Shown: positions 9,684 to 20,298 of the stretch, piece by piece | How positions within the stretch are numbered: the stretch's first letter is position 1 | Layout of the letters: the number at the start of each line of letters is the position of its first letter | Source of the DNA: Acetobacteraceae bacterium | GTDB taxonomy: Bacteria > Pseudomonadota > Alphaproteobacteria > Acetobacterales > Acetobacteraceae | Direction: 5' to 3' | Length of the DNA stretch: 64,000 bases | NCBI GenBank assembly: GCA_024280945.1 | Contig: JAMXLO010000088.1 | Location: 124,001 to 188,000, forward strand | Made by a program: the position numbers and the translations under genes | Notes under the pieces: generated by a model | Databases searched by the model: none | Seen by the model: only the letters and a program-made list of their open reading frames with translations | What the model was told of the DNA's origin: nothing

Positions 9684-10109
9684 GAACGCGTTCCCTTGCC
9701 ACCATAGTGCCGTCCTTCGGCCCTAGTTGCCAGAGGGTGTACTCATTATTGTCACACCCCTGGTTATTGTCACACCCCTGGAACCGGCACGATGGTGACG
9801 TTGCGCGGGCCATCATAGTTTCGATCAGCCGCAGAACCAGCCCCTTCAGCACCCGCACGGCATCGTGCCGGATCGGCTTTGCTTGCCGATAGGATTTCGA
9901 CAAAATGTGTTTCTGCAGCGTGGGCCTGCGCCTGATTATCCCGCCGACCGGGAGAACACCAAGACAATCACGCGACGCCGGCTCTTGGTTGATCCAGTTG
10001 CAGATGAATGCGGCACGCTGATCGAATCACCAAACGTGCTTGCAGCGCCATCAATCAAGCCGACAATGTCGTGATACTCTTATGGCTGTCAGTCTGGCCT
10101 GAAGAACGG
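9684..10109. other. proB-proA intergenic region without a supported gene
   Basis: A 426-base gap in an otherwise tight operon. Short open frames exist on both strands but none has a recognisable domain, a good ribosome-binding site or support from its neighbours. The only clear structure is an 18-bp perfect tandem duplication at 9746-9781. Confidence 0.6.
9746..9781. repeat. Perfect 18-bp tandem duplication (2 copies)
   Basis: The 18-base unit TTATTGTCACACCCCTGG occurs at 9746-9763 and immediately again at 9764-9781 without mismatch. It lies 63-98 bases upstream of the proA start (proA is on the minus strand), a position that could belong to its leader or promoter. Confidence 0.95.
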
Positions 10110-12397
<2,288 letters not shown>

Positions 12398-12422
12398 TCA
12401 AGACGCAGTCGGGTCCGGCGCT

Positions 12423-12692
12423 CTATTCGGCGGCCGCCGGCAGCGGCGCAACGGAGACGTGCACGCGGTCGTCCGCTCGACGCTTGAACTCTACCTTGCC
12501 ATCAATCAGCGCAAATATTGTGTGATCACGACCAAGTCCGACGTTGTGCCCCGGCTTCCACTTGGTGCCGCGCTGCCGGACGATGATGTTGCCGGCGAGC
12601 ACCGTTTCGCCGCCGAATTTCTTGATGCCAAGCCGCCGGCCCGCCGTGTCACGGCCGTTGCGAGAGGAGCCACCCGCCTTCTTGTGTGCCAT
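12423..12692 (-). CDS. rpmA: 50S ribosomal protein L27
   Basis: L27 contacts the peptidyl-transferase centre through its N-terminal tail. [20 protein letters not shown] is an exact family start, and [20 protein letters not shown] and [20 protein letters not shown] follow. At 89 residues it is normal length. There is no N-terminal cleaved extension of the Firmicutes type. It sits six bases after rplU and 94 bases before obgE, in the conserved rplU-rpmA-obgE order. Confidence 0.98.
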   Translation of the reverse strand: MAHKKAGGSSRNGRDTAGRRLGIKKFGGETVLAGNIIVRQRGTKWKPGHNVGLGRDHTIFALIDGKVEFKRRADDRVHVSVAPLPAAAE

Positions 12693-12698
12693 GCCTGA

Positions 12699-13160
12699 TT
12701 ACTCCTGCGCGTTCTCACCGCCCGTTTCGGCGATGGGGGCCACATTCTCGGGCGCCTCGCCCGATACCACCGCAAGGTTCTCGGCCGCATCGACCGCTGC
12801 CGGCGCCGGTTCTGCCTCGGTCGGCGCGGCCTCTGCCAGCGCCTGCCCGTGCTGCGCGAAGCCGGCGATGCGCAGCACTGTCACGGGCTGACGATGGCCG
12901 TTCATCCGCCGGCTGTTCTGCCGCCGGCGCTTCTTGAAGATGATGACCTTGTCCAGCCGATCCTGTGCGATCACCGTCGCAGTTACCGCCGCACCAGCCA
13001 CTGTCGGCGCGCCGACGGTAACGCCGGCATCGCTGCCCAAAGCCAATACATCGGTGAAGGTGACGGTGGCGCCCGGCTCGGCGGCCAGTTTCTCCACCTT
13101 CAGCACCGCGTTCGGCGTCACCCGGTATTGCTTCCCGCCGGTGCGGATTACTGCAAACAT
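12699..13160 (-). CDS. rplU: 50S ribosomal protein L21 with Ala/Glu-rich C-terminal extension
   Basis: Structural protein of the 50S subunit that binds 23S rRNA. ATG 13160 gives the canonical [14 protein letters not shown]; longer in-frame starts run back into the promoter. The normal L21 fold ends near residue 105 ([20 protein letters not shown] then TVLRIAG). A ~48-residue tail follows, rich in Ala, Glu and Pro and strongly acidic, ending GGENAQE. Similar tails are known in some alphaproteobacterial L21 proteins. First gene of the operon, 58 bases after a sigma-70-like -10 box. Confidence 0.96.
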   Translation of the reverse strand: MFAVIRTGGKQYRVTPNAVLKVEKLAAEPGATVTFTDVLALGSDAGVTVGAPTVAGAAVTATVIAQDRLDKVIIFKKRRRQNSRRMNGHRQPVTVLRIAGFAQHGQALAEAAPTEAEPAPAAVDAAENLAVVSGEAPENVAPIAETGGENAQE

Positions 13161-13218
13161 CGGCCAAGTTCCCAAACGGTCACGGGCCGCGAGGAGCCCA
13201 GGCGGCCGGAGAGCGCGG

Positions 13219-13246
13219 GTTATAGCGGCCGGAACACCGCTGTCAA
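13219..13246 (-). promoter_or_regulatory. Sigma-70-like promoter of the rplU operon
   Basis: Read on the minus strand, TTGACA (13241-13246) is followed by a 16-base spacer and TATAAC (13219-13224). This is a near-perfect housekeeping promoter placed 58 bases before the rplU start. Confidence 0.8.
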
Positions 13247-13303
13247 CGCGCAGTAACTTGGTGGTGGTTCGCATCCGCGGAGGCTTTGGTCTAGGCTCCC
13301 CGT

Positions 13304-13873
13304 ATGATCTCGATACGCCGCGCCAAGCCGTCGGATGCTATTTCGATCGGCTCGGTGCACGTCGCGGCGTGGCGCAGTGCGTATCCAGGGATTCTACCGG
13401 ACGACTTTCTCGCCCGTCTCTCTGTGCCGCGCCAGGCGGCGCATTACGATGCTGCGATCCGCTCCCCCTCCACAAGCGTCTTCGTCGCCTCCGCGTCAGG
13501 GGCCGACGTACCCCAAGGCAGTGGGTCCCGCGTCGTCGGCTTCGTGACCGCCGGGCGTTCACGAGCTGGCGAGTTCACGTGTCGGCTGGCCGAGGGGGAG
13601 GTGGAGACGCTGTACGTGCTGGATGACTGGCGCGACCGCGGGGTGGGACGCAAGCTCATGCGCGCCGCCGGTGGGCACCTGGCCGAAATCGGCTGCAGAT
13701 CCTGCTTCCTCTGGGTTCTGCGCGACAATCCCAGCCGCTGGTTCTACCAGCGTCTCGGCGGCAAGCCAGTCGCGGAGGCATTGATCCAATTCGCTGGCGC
13801 GAAGCTGCCGCAGACGGCGTTTGTATGGGATCCGATCGAGAAATTGTTGGCCGCCTCGCCGCAGGAGTCCTGA
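13304..13873 (+). CDS. GNAT family N-acetyltransferase
   Basis: Acetyl-CoA-dependent acetyltransferase of 189 residues. It starts with [25 protein letters not shown], the usual beta1-alpha1 of the fold. The acetyl-CoA binding loop is [20 protein letters not shown] (R/Q-x-x-G-x-G/A pattern), with the strand EVETLYVL before it and [19 protein letters not shown] after it. It is divergent from the rplU operon and shares its upstream region. The substrate is not predictable. Confidence 0.85.
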   Translation: MISIRRAKPSDAISIGSVHVAAWRSAYPGILPDDFLARLSVPRQAAHYDAAIRSPSTSVFVASASGADVPQGSGSRVVGFVTAGRSRAGEFTCRLAEGEVETLYVLDDWRDRGVGRKLMRAAGGHLAEIGCRSCFLWVLRDNPSRWFYQRLGGKPVAEALIQFAGAKLPQTAFVWDPIEKLLAASPQES

Positions 13874-13927
13874 CACCGTTTGGCTTCCCCGACGTTCTTC
13901 TCTCGAACGGCAATAGGAGAGCGTCCT

Positions 13928-14473
13928 ATGCGGTATCCGGTGATCCTTGCGGCAAGTCTCGCACTGCTTCCAGGTCTGTCGGCGGTCGCGCAACCCAGCC
14001 CCCCGCCTCTTGCCTACGTGCAGCCGTTGCCATCGACGGCAGTGCAAACGATCCAGGATCGGCTGCGCCAGGCCGGGGTCTACGGCGGCCGCATTGATGG
14101 CATCTGGGGTGCCGACAGCCAGGCCGCGCTCGAGCGCTTCCAGCAGGCGCATCAGCTTCAGGTGACCGGTCAACTCAACCAGGCAACCGCAGCAACGCTG
14201 GGAGTCGATCCCAATACGCTGCTCGCCAGCCCCGCCGCTATTCCGGCTCCGCCGCCGCCGGATCACTTGCGGCAGACATCCGTACGAGCTTTACAGGCGC
14301 GCCTGGGAAGCTTGGGATTCTACAGCGGGCCGGTCGATGGCGTGTGGGGCGCCGGAACCGAGACGGCGGTGCAAAACTTCCAGCGCGCACGCGGCCTGCA
14401 ACCCGATGGTCTGCTTGGCCCGGGAACGGTGACGGCGCTGGGGCTGACACCCGACGCGTTGGCGTATCGCTAA
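13928..14473 (+). CDS. Secreted protein with two peptidoglycan-binding domains
   Basis: The start is ATG 13928 (MRYPVILAASLALLPGLSAV), seven bases after AGGAGA; this gives a clear signal peptide cut near AVAQP. Two PG_binding_1 repeats follow at about residues 40-90 (IQDRLRQAGVYGGRIDGIWG) and 118-170 (LQARLGSLGFYSGPVDGVWG), joined by a Pro-rich linker. The protein (181 residues) has no catalytic domain, so it probably binds cell-wall peptidoglycan as a structural or targeting protein. Confidence 0.85.
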   Translation: MRYPVILAASLALLPGLSAVAQPSPPPLAYVQPLPSTAVQTIQDRLRQAGVYGGRIDGIWGADSQAALERFQQAHQLQVTGQLNQATAATLGVDPNTLLASPAAIPAPPPPDHLRQTSVRALQARLGSLGFYSGPVDGVWGAGTETAVQNFQRARGLQPDGLLGPGTVTALGLTPDALAYR

Positions 14474-14498
14474 GATTCCGCCCGATCACGCCGGAATC
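14474..14498 (+). terminator. Possible hairpin terminator after the peptidoglycan-binding gene
   Basis: GATTCCG (14474-14480) pairs with CGGAATC (14492-14498), beginning directly after the stop codon. No T-run follows. Confidence 0.4.
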
Positions 14499-14568
14499 AT
14501 TGCCCACGGAAGCGGGGCGTTAACCCAGCCATGACAACCTTACCCGATTTAGACGGGCGAGGTTCCCG

Positions 14569-15432
14569 ATGAGCGGCATCTTCTCAGGCATCAACTATAG
14601 CCTGCTCTTCTCTGGAAGCGCGTCAGTTTCCAACATCGCGACCTCGATGCTGAACGCCATTTACGGCGGTGCGTCGGTTTCCACTTCCGTATCCACCGGC
14701 AATCCGATTATCGACCTGAAGCTGGCTCAGGCGAACGAGGTCAAGGATGTCGCGAAAGAGGCAAAGAAGCCCGAGGTCGCGCGTGACATCGCCGCATTCC
14801 AGAAGGGCGTAGCGAACGCCAAAGACATTCAGACCGCGCTGAAGAATCCCAACGTAATAAAGGTCCTGCTGACCGCGAACAATCTGTCCAAGTACATCCA
14901 GTATCCGGCACTGGCGCAAAAGGCGCTGCTGTCTGATCCGAGCGACCCCGACTCGCTGGCCAACAAACTGACTGACACCAACCTGCGCAATACGACAAGC
15001 ACCTTCAATTTCGCCAAGAATGGGCTTGCTGCCCTGCAAGACCCAAAAGTCATTGCCACGCTCTCCAACGGCTATGCCGGAGTGATGTGGCGACGCTCGC
15101 TGGACCAGGCGACGCCGGGACTGTCGAATGCGTTGGCCTTCTTAAGTCAGGCTAGTTCGATCAAGTCAGTGGATGAAATCCTGGGTGACCCGGTCAATCG
15201 CACAGTCGTGCTGACTGCCCTCGGAATTCCGCAGCAGATTGCCTTTCAGGAGTTGAGAGCACAGGAGCAGGCTGTGGCGTCTCGGGTGGACATCTCCAAG
15301 TTCCGGGATCCGAAATATGTCACCAGCCTGACTGATCAGTATTTGCTGACCATGCAGCAGCAGTCACGGTCGAGCTCAGGCGGGACAAATCTGACATCGC
15401 TGGCGGCGCAGTCTGGCGGGCTAGTGGTTTAG
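14569..15432 (+). CDS. DUF1217 family protein
   Basis: A 287-residue protein without signal peptide or membrane segment. The C-terminal half (DPVNRTVVLTALGIPQQIAF, then VASRVDISKFRDPKYV and LTDQYLL) matches the DUF1217 pattern, a family often found with flagellar genes of alphaproteobacteria. Here no flagellar gene is nearby: the neighbours are a peptidoglycan-binding protein and dut. Starts at ATG 14569 with GCGAGG upstream. Function unknown; a secreted or surface flagellum-related role is only a guess from family context. Confidence 0.72.
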   Translation: MSGIFSGINYSLLFSGSASVSNIATSMLNAIYGGASVSTSVSTGNPIIDLKLAQANEVKDVAKEAKKPEVARDIAAFQKGVANAKDIQTALKNPNVIKVLLTANNLSKYIQYPALAQKALLSDPSDPDSLANKLTDTNLRNTTSTFNFAKNGLAALQDPKVIATLSNGYAGVMWRRSLDQATPGLSNALAFLSQASSIKSVDEILGDPVNRTVVLTALGIPQQIAFQELRAQEQAVASRVDISKFRDPKYVTSLTDQYLLTMQQQSRSSSGGTNLTSLAAQSGGLVV

Positions 15433-15552
15433 CGCGGCAAATGTAGTGGATGCCGGTCTGGTAGCACCCGGTGATGTGACGGCTTCGGATGGGCGTAATC
15501 GGAAGACGATCGACAATTTGCCGCTGATTGCCCGGCAACGCATGATTGCCGC

Positions 15553-15999
15553 ATGACCATCCAGATCGCCGTCCGCCGGTTTCAGCACAACCCTGACCTG
15601 CCACTGCCGAGGTATGCCACGGCCGGTTCCGCAGGGATGGATCTCCTGGCGGCGGTGGAAGCGCCCGTGACGATCGAGCCTGGCGGTCGCGCGCTCATCC
15701 CGACCGGCCTCGCGATCGCTCTGCCGCCGGGTTACGAGTTGCAGATCCGCCCGCGATCCGGGCTGGCGCTGCGCCACGGCATCGTGTTGCCAAACAGTCC
15801 TGGCACTATCGACGAGGATTACCGGGGTGAAATCCAGGTCATTGTGCTGAATGCCGGCGATGCGCCGTTCACCGTCGAACGCGGGGCGCGCATCGCTCAG
15901 GCGGTGCTGGCGCCTGTGGTCCGCGCCCGGTGGCACGAGGTGCCCAGCCTGGACGTTACCGCGCGCAACGAGGGCGGTTTCGGCAGCACCGGCCACTGA
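15553..15999 (+). CDS. dut: dUTP diphosphatase (trimeric dUTPase)
   Basis: Hydrolyses dUTP to dUMP and PPi, keeping uracil out of DNA. All five trimeric dUTPase motifs are seen in order: [48 protein letters not shown] and the C-terminal NEGGFGSTG that closes over the active site. The length (148) is standard. ATG 15553 starts [10 protein letters not shown]. Confidence 0.97.
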   Translation: MTIQIAVRRFQHNPDLPLPRYATAGSAGMDLLAAVEAPVTIEPGGRALIPTGLAIALPPGYELQIRPRSGLALRHGIVLPNSPGTIDEDYRGEIQVIVLNAGDAPFTVERGARIAQAVLAPVVRARWHEVPSLDVTARNEGGFGSTGH

Positions 16000-16086
16000 T
16001 CCGGTCACGCGATTGCCACGACGGCGGGGGTGACTTCGCAGAGGAGGCCGGGGTAACAGAGCGCGCCGCAACAATTGTCCAGCCTG

Positions 16087-17817
16087 ATGTCTGATATCGT
16101 TCACCCCGCCCTCACGCAAGGAAGGCGCCTGCCGAACCTGTGGGATGCCGCAGCGATCCTGTGCGTATTCGCGCTGCTGATCGGCGTCAGCCAGGTCGCA
16201 CGCGGCACCTTCGCGCCGATCAGCGCGCCGGGTGCGCTCGAGGTCAATCTCAGTCCGGCCAACCTGCCGAACTACGCGATGCGCACGACGATGCGCATGT
16301 TCGCCGCCCTGGTTGCTTCGCTGATCTTTACCTTCACCTACGGTACAGCGGCGGCGAAGAGCCGGCGGGCGAGCCTGGTGCTGATCCCCATCCTCGACAT
16401 CCTTCAGTCTGTGCCGATCCTGGGGTTTCTCACATTCACCGTCGTGTTCTTTATGAGTCTGTTCCCGGGCAACGTCCTGGGACTGGAGCTGGCATCGATC
16501 TTCGCGATCTTCACCAGCCAAGCCTGGAACATGGCATTCAGCCTGTACCAGTCGCTCAAGACGGTGCCTGCCGATTTGCGCGAGGCGGCCGATAGCTTCC
16601 ACTTGACCATATGGCAGCGCTACTGGCGGCTCGAAGTGCCCTTCGCCGTCCCGGGACTCGTATGGAACACCATGATGTCGATGTCGGGCGGGTGGTTCTT
16701 CGTTGTTGCATCCGAGGCGGTCGCAGTCGGCGACAACAGCTGGAAACTTCCTGGCATCGGGTCCTATGTCGCGCTGGCGCTGGAACAGCGCGATATCCTC
16801 GCGGTGTTCTATGCCATCGGCACGATGCTGCTGGTGATCCTGGCCTACGACCAGTTGCTGTTTCGACCTCTGGTCGCGTGGTCGCAAAAGTTCCGCTTTG
16901 AAACAACCGCAGGCGCAACTGCGACCGACCCCTGGCTGCTGCGCATGATGCGCCGCACGCGGCTACTGAGCCTCGGTGCCGATGCGCTGGGGGGTATGGC
17001 AACCGCTCTCGGCGGCGTGCCGTTGCGCTTTCTGCCGGGAAATCGGAGCGCGGTCGTCGATCAGCGCCGGTCGCGCGCCGTGGATATCGTCTGGCTGCTG
17101 ATTTTGGCGGTGGTGCTGGTGTGGGCGGTAACACGCATCGTGACGTTCGTGTCCGGTGAGGTGCAGTTCCGCGATCTGTGGCAGGTGTTGCTGGTCGGAT
17201 CGTTTACCCTGATCCGCGTCGTTGTGCTGATCGCGTTGGCCACTCTCGTCTGGGTGCCCATTGGGGTCTGGCTTGGCCTGCGACCGGTTTGGGCGCGGCG
17301 AGCCCAGCCCATCGCGCAGTTCCTTGCAGCATTTCCTGCCAACCTGTTGTTTCCGCCGTTTGTGCTGTTCATCGTGTATTTCGGCCTTAGTGCCGATGTG
17401 TGGCTGACGCCGCTGATGATCCTTGGCACTCAGTGGTACATTCTCTTCAACGTCGTTGCCGGCGCCGCCGCCTATCCGGGTGACCTGCAGGAGGCCGCGC
17501 AGAACTTTCGGGTCGGCGGCCTGCTGTGGTGGCGGAAGGTGATGATCCCCGGCATCCTCCCGTACTACGTAACCGGTGCGATAACCGCCTCAGGCGGGTC
17601 GTGGAACGCCTCGATCGTCGCCGAGGTGGCCGCGTGGGGCGACACGAAGCTCACAGCGCATGGGCTCGGTGCCTATATCGCTCAGGCAACCGAGAAGGGT
17701 GACATGGCTCGCGTCGTCCTGGGCGTGGCAGTGATGTCCGGCTTTGTCCTGCTGTTCAATCGTCTGTTGTGGCGACCGCTCTATGCCTATTCGGAACGGC
17801 ACCTGAAGCTCGGCTGA
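16087..17817 (+). CDS. ABC transporter permease, duplicated (two BPD_transp_1 units fused)
   Basis: Inner-membrane permease of 576 residues with two complete permease modules of about 250 residues each, so one polypeptide can form the whole channel. Each half has the EAA loop that docks on the ATPase: DLREAADSFHLTIWQRYWRLEVP in the first and DLQEAAQNFRVGGLLWWRKV in the second (each shown only in part). Resemblance is to nitrate/sulfonate/taurine-type permeases. I choose ATG 16087 (MSDIVHPAL); an in-frame TTG at 16075 is the alternative. The ATPase gene follows after 13 bases. No substrate-binding protein gene is next to them. Confidence 0.9.
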   Translation: MSDIVHPALTQGRRLPNLWDAAAILCVFALLIGVSQVARGTFAPISAPGALEVNLSPANLPNYAMRTTMRMFAALVASLIFTFTYGTAAAKSRRASLVLIPILDILQSVPILGFLTFTVVFFMSLFPGNVLGLELASIFAIFTSQAWNMAFSLYQSLKTVPADLREAADSFHLTIWQRYWRLEVPFAVPGLVWNTMMSMSGGWFFVVASEAVAVGDNSWKLPGIGSYVALALEQRDILAVFYAIGTMLLVILAYDQLLFRPLVAWSQKFRFETTAGATATDPWLLRMMRRTRLLSLGADALGGMATALGGVPLRFLPGNRSAVVDQRRSRAVDIVWLLILAVVLVWAVTRIVTFVSGEVQFRDLWQVLLVGSFTLIRVVVLIALATLVWVPIGVWLGLRPVWARRAQPIAQFLAAFPANLLFPPFVLFIVYFGLSADVWLTPLMILGTQWYILFNVVAGAAAYPGDLQEAAQNFRVGGLLWWRKVMIPGILPYYVTGAITASGGSWNASIVAEVAAWGDTKLTAHGLGAYIAQATEKGDMARVVLGVAVMSGFVLLFNRLLWRPLYAYSERHLKLG

Positions 17818-17830
17818 AGGAGGGACGCGG

Positions 17831-19135
17831 ATGGATACGGTCGTCAGCCAGCACGCCTTGCTCGAGGTACGGGGCTGCAAGCAAGCGTATCACAAGGAAG
17901 CCAACACCGAACTCGTCGTGCTCGAGGATGTCAACCTGACGCTTCGGGAAGGTGAGATCGTGGCACTGCTCGGGCGCTCAGGTTCCGGAAAATCCACGCT
18001 GTTGCGTATTGTCGCCGGCCTTCTCGAGCCGACGGCTGGAGAGGTGCGGTGGCGCGATCGTCCGGTTCGGGGGCCGGCCGAAGGTGTCGCTATGGTTTTC
18101 CAGAGCTTCGCCCTGTTCCCTTGGCTGACCGTGCGTGAGAATGTTGAGATAGGGTTGGAAGCGCGCGGCGTAGCCCGCAGCGATAGGGAGGAGCGTGCCG
18201 AGGCCGCGATCGATCTGATCGGCCTGGGTGGCTTCGAGAACGCCTACCCCAAGGAACTGTCCGGCGGCATGCGCCAGCGCGTTGGTCTGGCCCGCGCGTT
18301 GGTGGTGCATCCCGACCTGTTGCTGATGGACGAGCCGTTCAGCGCGCTCGACGTGCTGACGGCCGAGAACCTACGTACCGATCTGATTGACCTCTGGTCG
18401 GAAGGCAAGTTGCCCGTGCGGTCGGTGCTGATGGTGACGCACAACATCGAAGAGGCGGTGCTGATGTGCGACCGCATCTTAGTATTCTCGTCCAATCCTG
18501 GTCGCGTATCGAGCGAGCTTCGCGTGCCGTTTGCGCATCCGCGCAACCGGCTCGATCCGGCGTTCCGGCAGATGGTGGACGATATCTATGCGCTGATGAC
18601 ACGCCGGCCGGTTCCAAGCCGCACACTGGCCGCGGCACCCTCGAATATCGGGATGCCGCTGCAGCGGGTCGGCACCAACCAGATGGCCGGCTTGATGGAG
18701 GCATTGGTGCAGCCGCCCTACAACGGCCGCGCCGACCTGCCGGCCCTGGCCGCCGCGCTGCAATACGAAGTGGACGAGCTATTGCCACTCGGCGAGACGC
18801 TGCAACTGCTGCACTTCGGTCTGCTGGAGGAGGGTGACATGATGCTGACCGAGGTGGGCAGGCGCTTCGTCGCGGCTGAACCCGAGGAGCGCAAGCGGTT
18901 GTTTGGTGCCGCGATGCTTGCGCATGTGCCACTGGCCCGCATGGTGCGTCAGGTGCTGGACGAGCGTTGGAATCACCGTGCCTCTGCGGTGCGGTTTCGT
19001 GACGAGTTGGAGGACCATATGTCGCCGGAGTACGCGGAAGATACACTGCGTACACTCGTTGCCTGGGGCCGCTATGCCGAGTTGTTCGGCTATGACGAGG
19101 AAGCGGAGCAGTTCAGTCTGGAGGAGGTCGAGTAG
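17831..19135 (+). CDS. ABC transporter ATP-binding protein with AAA-associated C-terminal domain
   Basis: ATPase of a nitrate/sulfonate-type importer (434 residues). Walker A is GRSGSGKS (48-55), the signature LSGGMRQR begins at 143, and Walker B is LLLMDE with D167-E168, followed by the H-loop VTHN. After about residue 280 comes a ~150-residue region (TNQMAGLMEALVQPPYNGRA to the end) matching the AAA-associated domain found at the C-terminus of one group of these ATPases; its role is not known but it may sense a ligand or bind a partner. GGAGG lies six bases before the ATG. Works with the double permease upstream. Confidence 0.92.
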   Translation: MDTVVSQHALLEVRGCKQAYHKEANTELVVLEDVNLTLREGEIVALLGRSGSGKSTLLRIVAGLLEPTAGEVRWRDRPVRGPAEGVAMVFQSFALFPWLTVRENVEIGLEARGVARSDREERAEAAIDLIGLGGFENAYPKELSGGMRQRVGLARALVVHPDLLLMDEPFSALDVLTAENLRTDLIDLWSEGKLPVRSVLMVTHNIEEAVLMCDRILVFSSNPGRVSSELRVPFAHPRNRLDPAFRQMVDDIYALMTRRPVPSRTLAAAPSNIGMPLQRVGTNQMAGLMEALVQPPYNGRADLPALAAALQYEVDELLPLGETLQLLHFGLLEEGDMMLTEVGRRFVAAEPEERKRLFGAAMLAHVPLARMVRQVLDERWNHRASAVRFRDELEDHMSPEYAEDTLRTLVAWGRYAELFGYDEEAEQFSLEEVE

Positions 19136-19142
19136 CGCGGCA

Positions 19143-19340
19143 TCAGCCGCGTCGCGCTGGCGTCTCAATCGGTGCGCAGTTGGTGCGACCAGAGGCGACG
19201 CAATCCTGGATCTGCGACGCCTGGTTCAGCCGGTGCATGATGAACAGCACGGCAACCACCAGCGCAACAATCGCTACCAGACCGATCAACGCACGGCGGG
19301 GATCGGGGTCCGGGCTGCGATCATCGCTCACTGCGGTCAC
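19143..19340 (-). CDS. Small single-pass membrane protein
   Basis: A 65-residue protein with one strong hydrophobic helix (about residues 17-35, ALIGLVAIVALVVAVLFIMH) and a short C-terminal segment QIQDCVASGRTNCAPI carrying two cysteines. The DCxxSGRTNC pattern looks like a recurrent small alphaproteobacterial protein. It converges on the ABC ATPase, seven bases apart. Function unknown. Confidence 0.6.
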   Translation of the reverse strand: MTAVSDDRSPDPDPRRALIGLVAIVALVVAVLFIMHRLNQASQIQDCVASGRTNCAPIETPARRG

Positions 19341-19434
19341 CCACCTACGATAACATCAGGCGCCATCGCAAACTCCTGTTCGTTGCGCCGACGCTGGAGT
19401 ACGCTCCGCTCCTGGTCAACCAGGAGAAGAGACA

Positions 19435-20259
19435 ATGGCAGCAAGCCAGATGGAGAAGGCGAGACAGTTCCAGGCGCTGCACGCAGCCCCCGGTGCGTTC
19501 GTGATCGCCAATGCATGGGACGCTGGATCGGCGCGCATCCTCACGAGCGTTGGCTTTGCAGCATTGGCGACCTCGAGCGGCGCCGCGGCGGGCGTCCTGG
19601 GCCGGCGTGACGGCGCGATCTCGCGCGATGAGTCGCTGGCGCATGCGCGCGCAGTGGTGCAAGCGACGGATCTGCCGGTGTCGGCGGACCTGGAAAAGGG
19701 CTTCGGCGACACGCCAGAGGCTGCCGCGACGACGATCAGTCGTGCGGGCGATATCGGCCTGGTCGGTGGCTCGATCGAGGATGCGACCGGCGATCCTAGC
19801 AAGCCTCTGTTCGATGCAGGATTGGCCCGTGAGCGGATTATCGCCGCAGTCGAGGCGGCTCGCGCGATGCCGTTTCCATTCACGCTGACGGCGCGAGCCG
19901 AGGGGTTCATTCGTGGCAAGCCGGATTTGGATGATGTGATCCGGCGATTGCAGGCGTTCGAGGCCGCAGGTGCAGATGTATTGATGGCGCCAGGTCTGCC
20001 TGACCTGGCTGCTGTGCGCGCCGTTTGTGGGGCGTTATCCAGACCATTCAACTTCATGGCGGGCATCAAGGGGAAGTCGTTTTCAGTGCCGGAACTGGCG
20101 GAGGCTGGCGTGAAGCGGATAAGCCTTGCTACATCGCTCTATCGTGCGGCGATGACAGGGCTGGTGAATGCAGCCCGCGAGGTGAAGGAGCGAGGGACTC
20201 TCGGCTATGTCGATTCTGGTATAGCGACGCCGGAGTTGAATGCCTTCATGCGCGGGTGA
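19435..20259 (+). CDS. Isocitrate lyase / PEP mutase superfamily protein
   Basis: TIM-barrel protein of 274 residues (MAASQMEKARQFQALHAAPG). The family blocks are FVIANAWDAGSARIL, ALATSSGAAAGVLG, PVSADLEKGFGD, GGSIEDATGD and FTLTARAEGF. The Mg-binding residues are recognisable, but the KKCGH-type loop of true isocitrate or methylisocitrate lyases is absent, as in the oxaloacetate-decarboxylase / phosphonopyruvate-hydrolase-like branch. AGGAG is seven bases upstream of the ATG. The reaction (C-C or C-P bond cleavage of a 2-oxoacid) cannot be fixed from sequence. Confidence 0.82.
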   Translation: MAASQMEKARQFQALHAAPGAFVIANAWDAGSARILTSVGFAALATSSGAAAGVLGRRDGAISRDESLAHARAVVQATDLPVSADLEKGFGDTPEAAATTISRAGDIGLVGGSIEDATGDPSKPLFDAGLARERIIAAVEAARAMPFPFTLTARAEGFIRGKPDLDDVIRRLQAFEAAGADVLMAPGLPDLAAVRAVCGALSRPFNFMAGIKGKSFSVPELAEAGVKRISLATSLYRAAMTGLVNAAREVKERGTLGYVDSGIATPELNAFMRG

Positions 20260-20298
20260 GTGAAGACTAAGCAGCCAGTTGCAGGGGGGAATCGCCGC

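Noticed and set aside
9746-9781. Possible CRISPR repeat
   Set aside because: Only two directly adjacent copies without spacers and no cas genes; same for 38180-38213.
9673-9903. 76-codon frame with a repeated GCDNN peptide in the proB-proA gap
   Set aside because: The peptide repeat only reflects the 18-bp DNA duplication; the frame overlaps the proA start and has no domain.
15421-16887. 488-codon open frame on the minus strand across dut and the ABC permease
   Set aside because: It is the antisense of two well-supported genes, rich in Arg, Gln and His, with no domain; typical GC-rich shadow.
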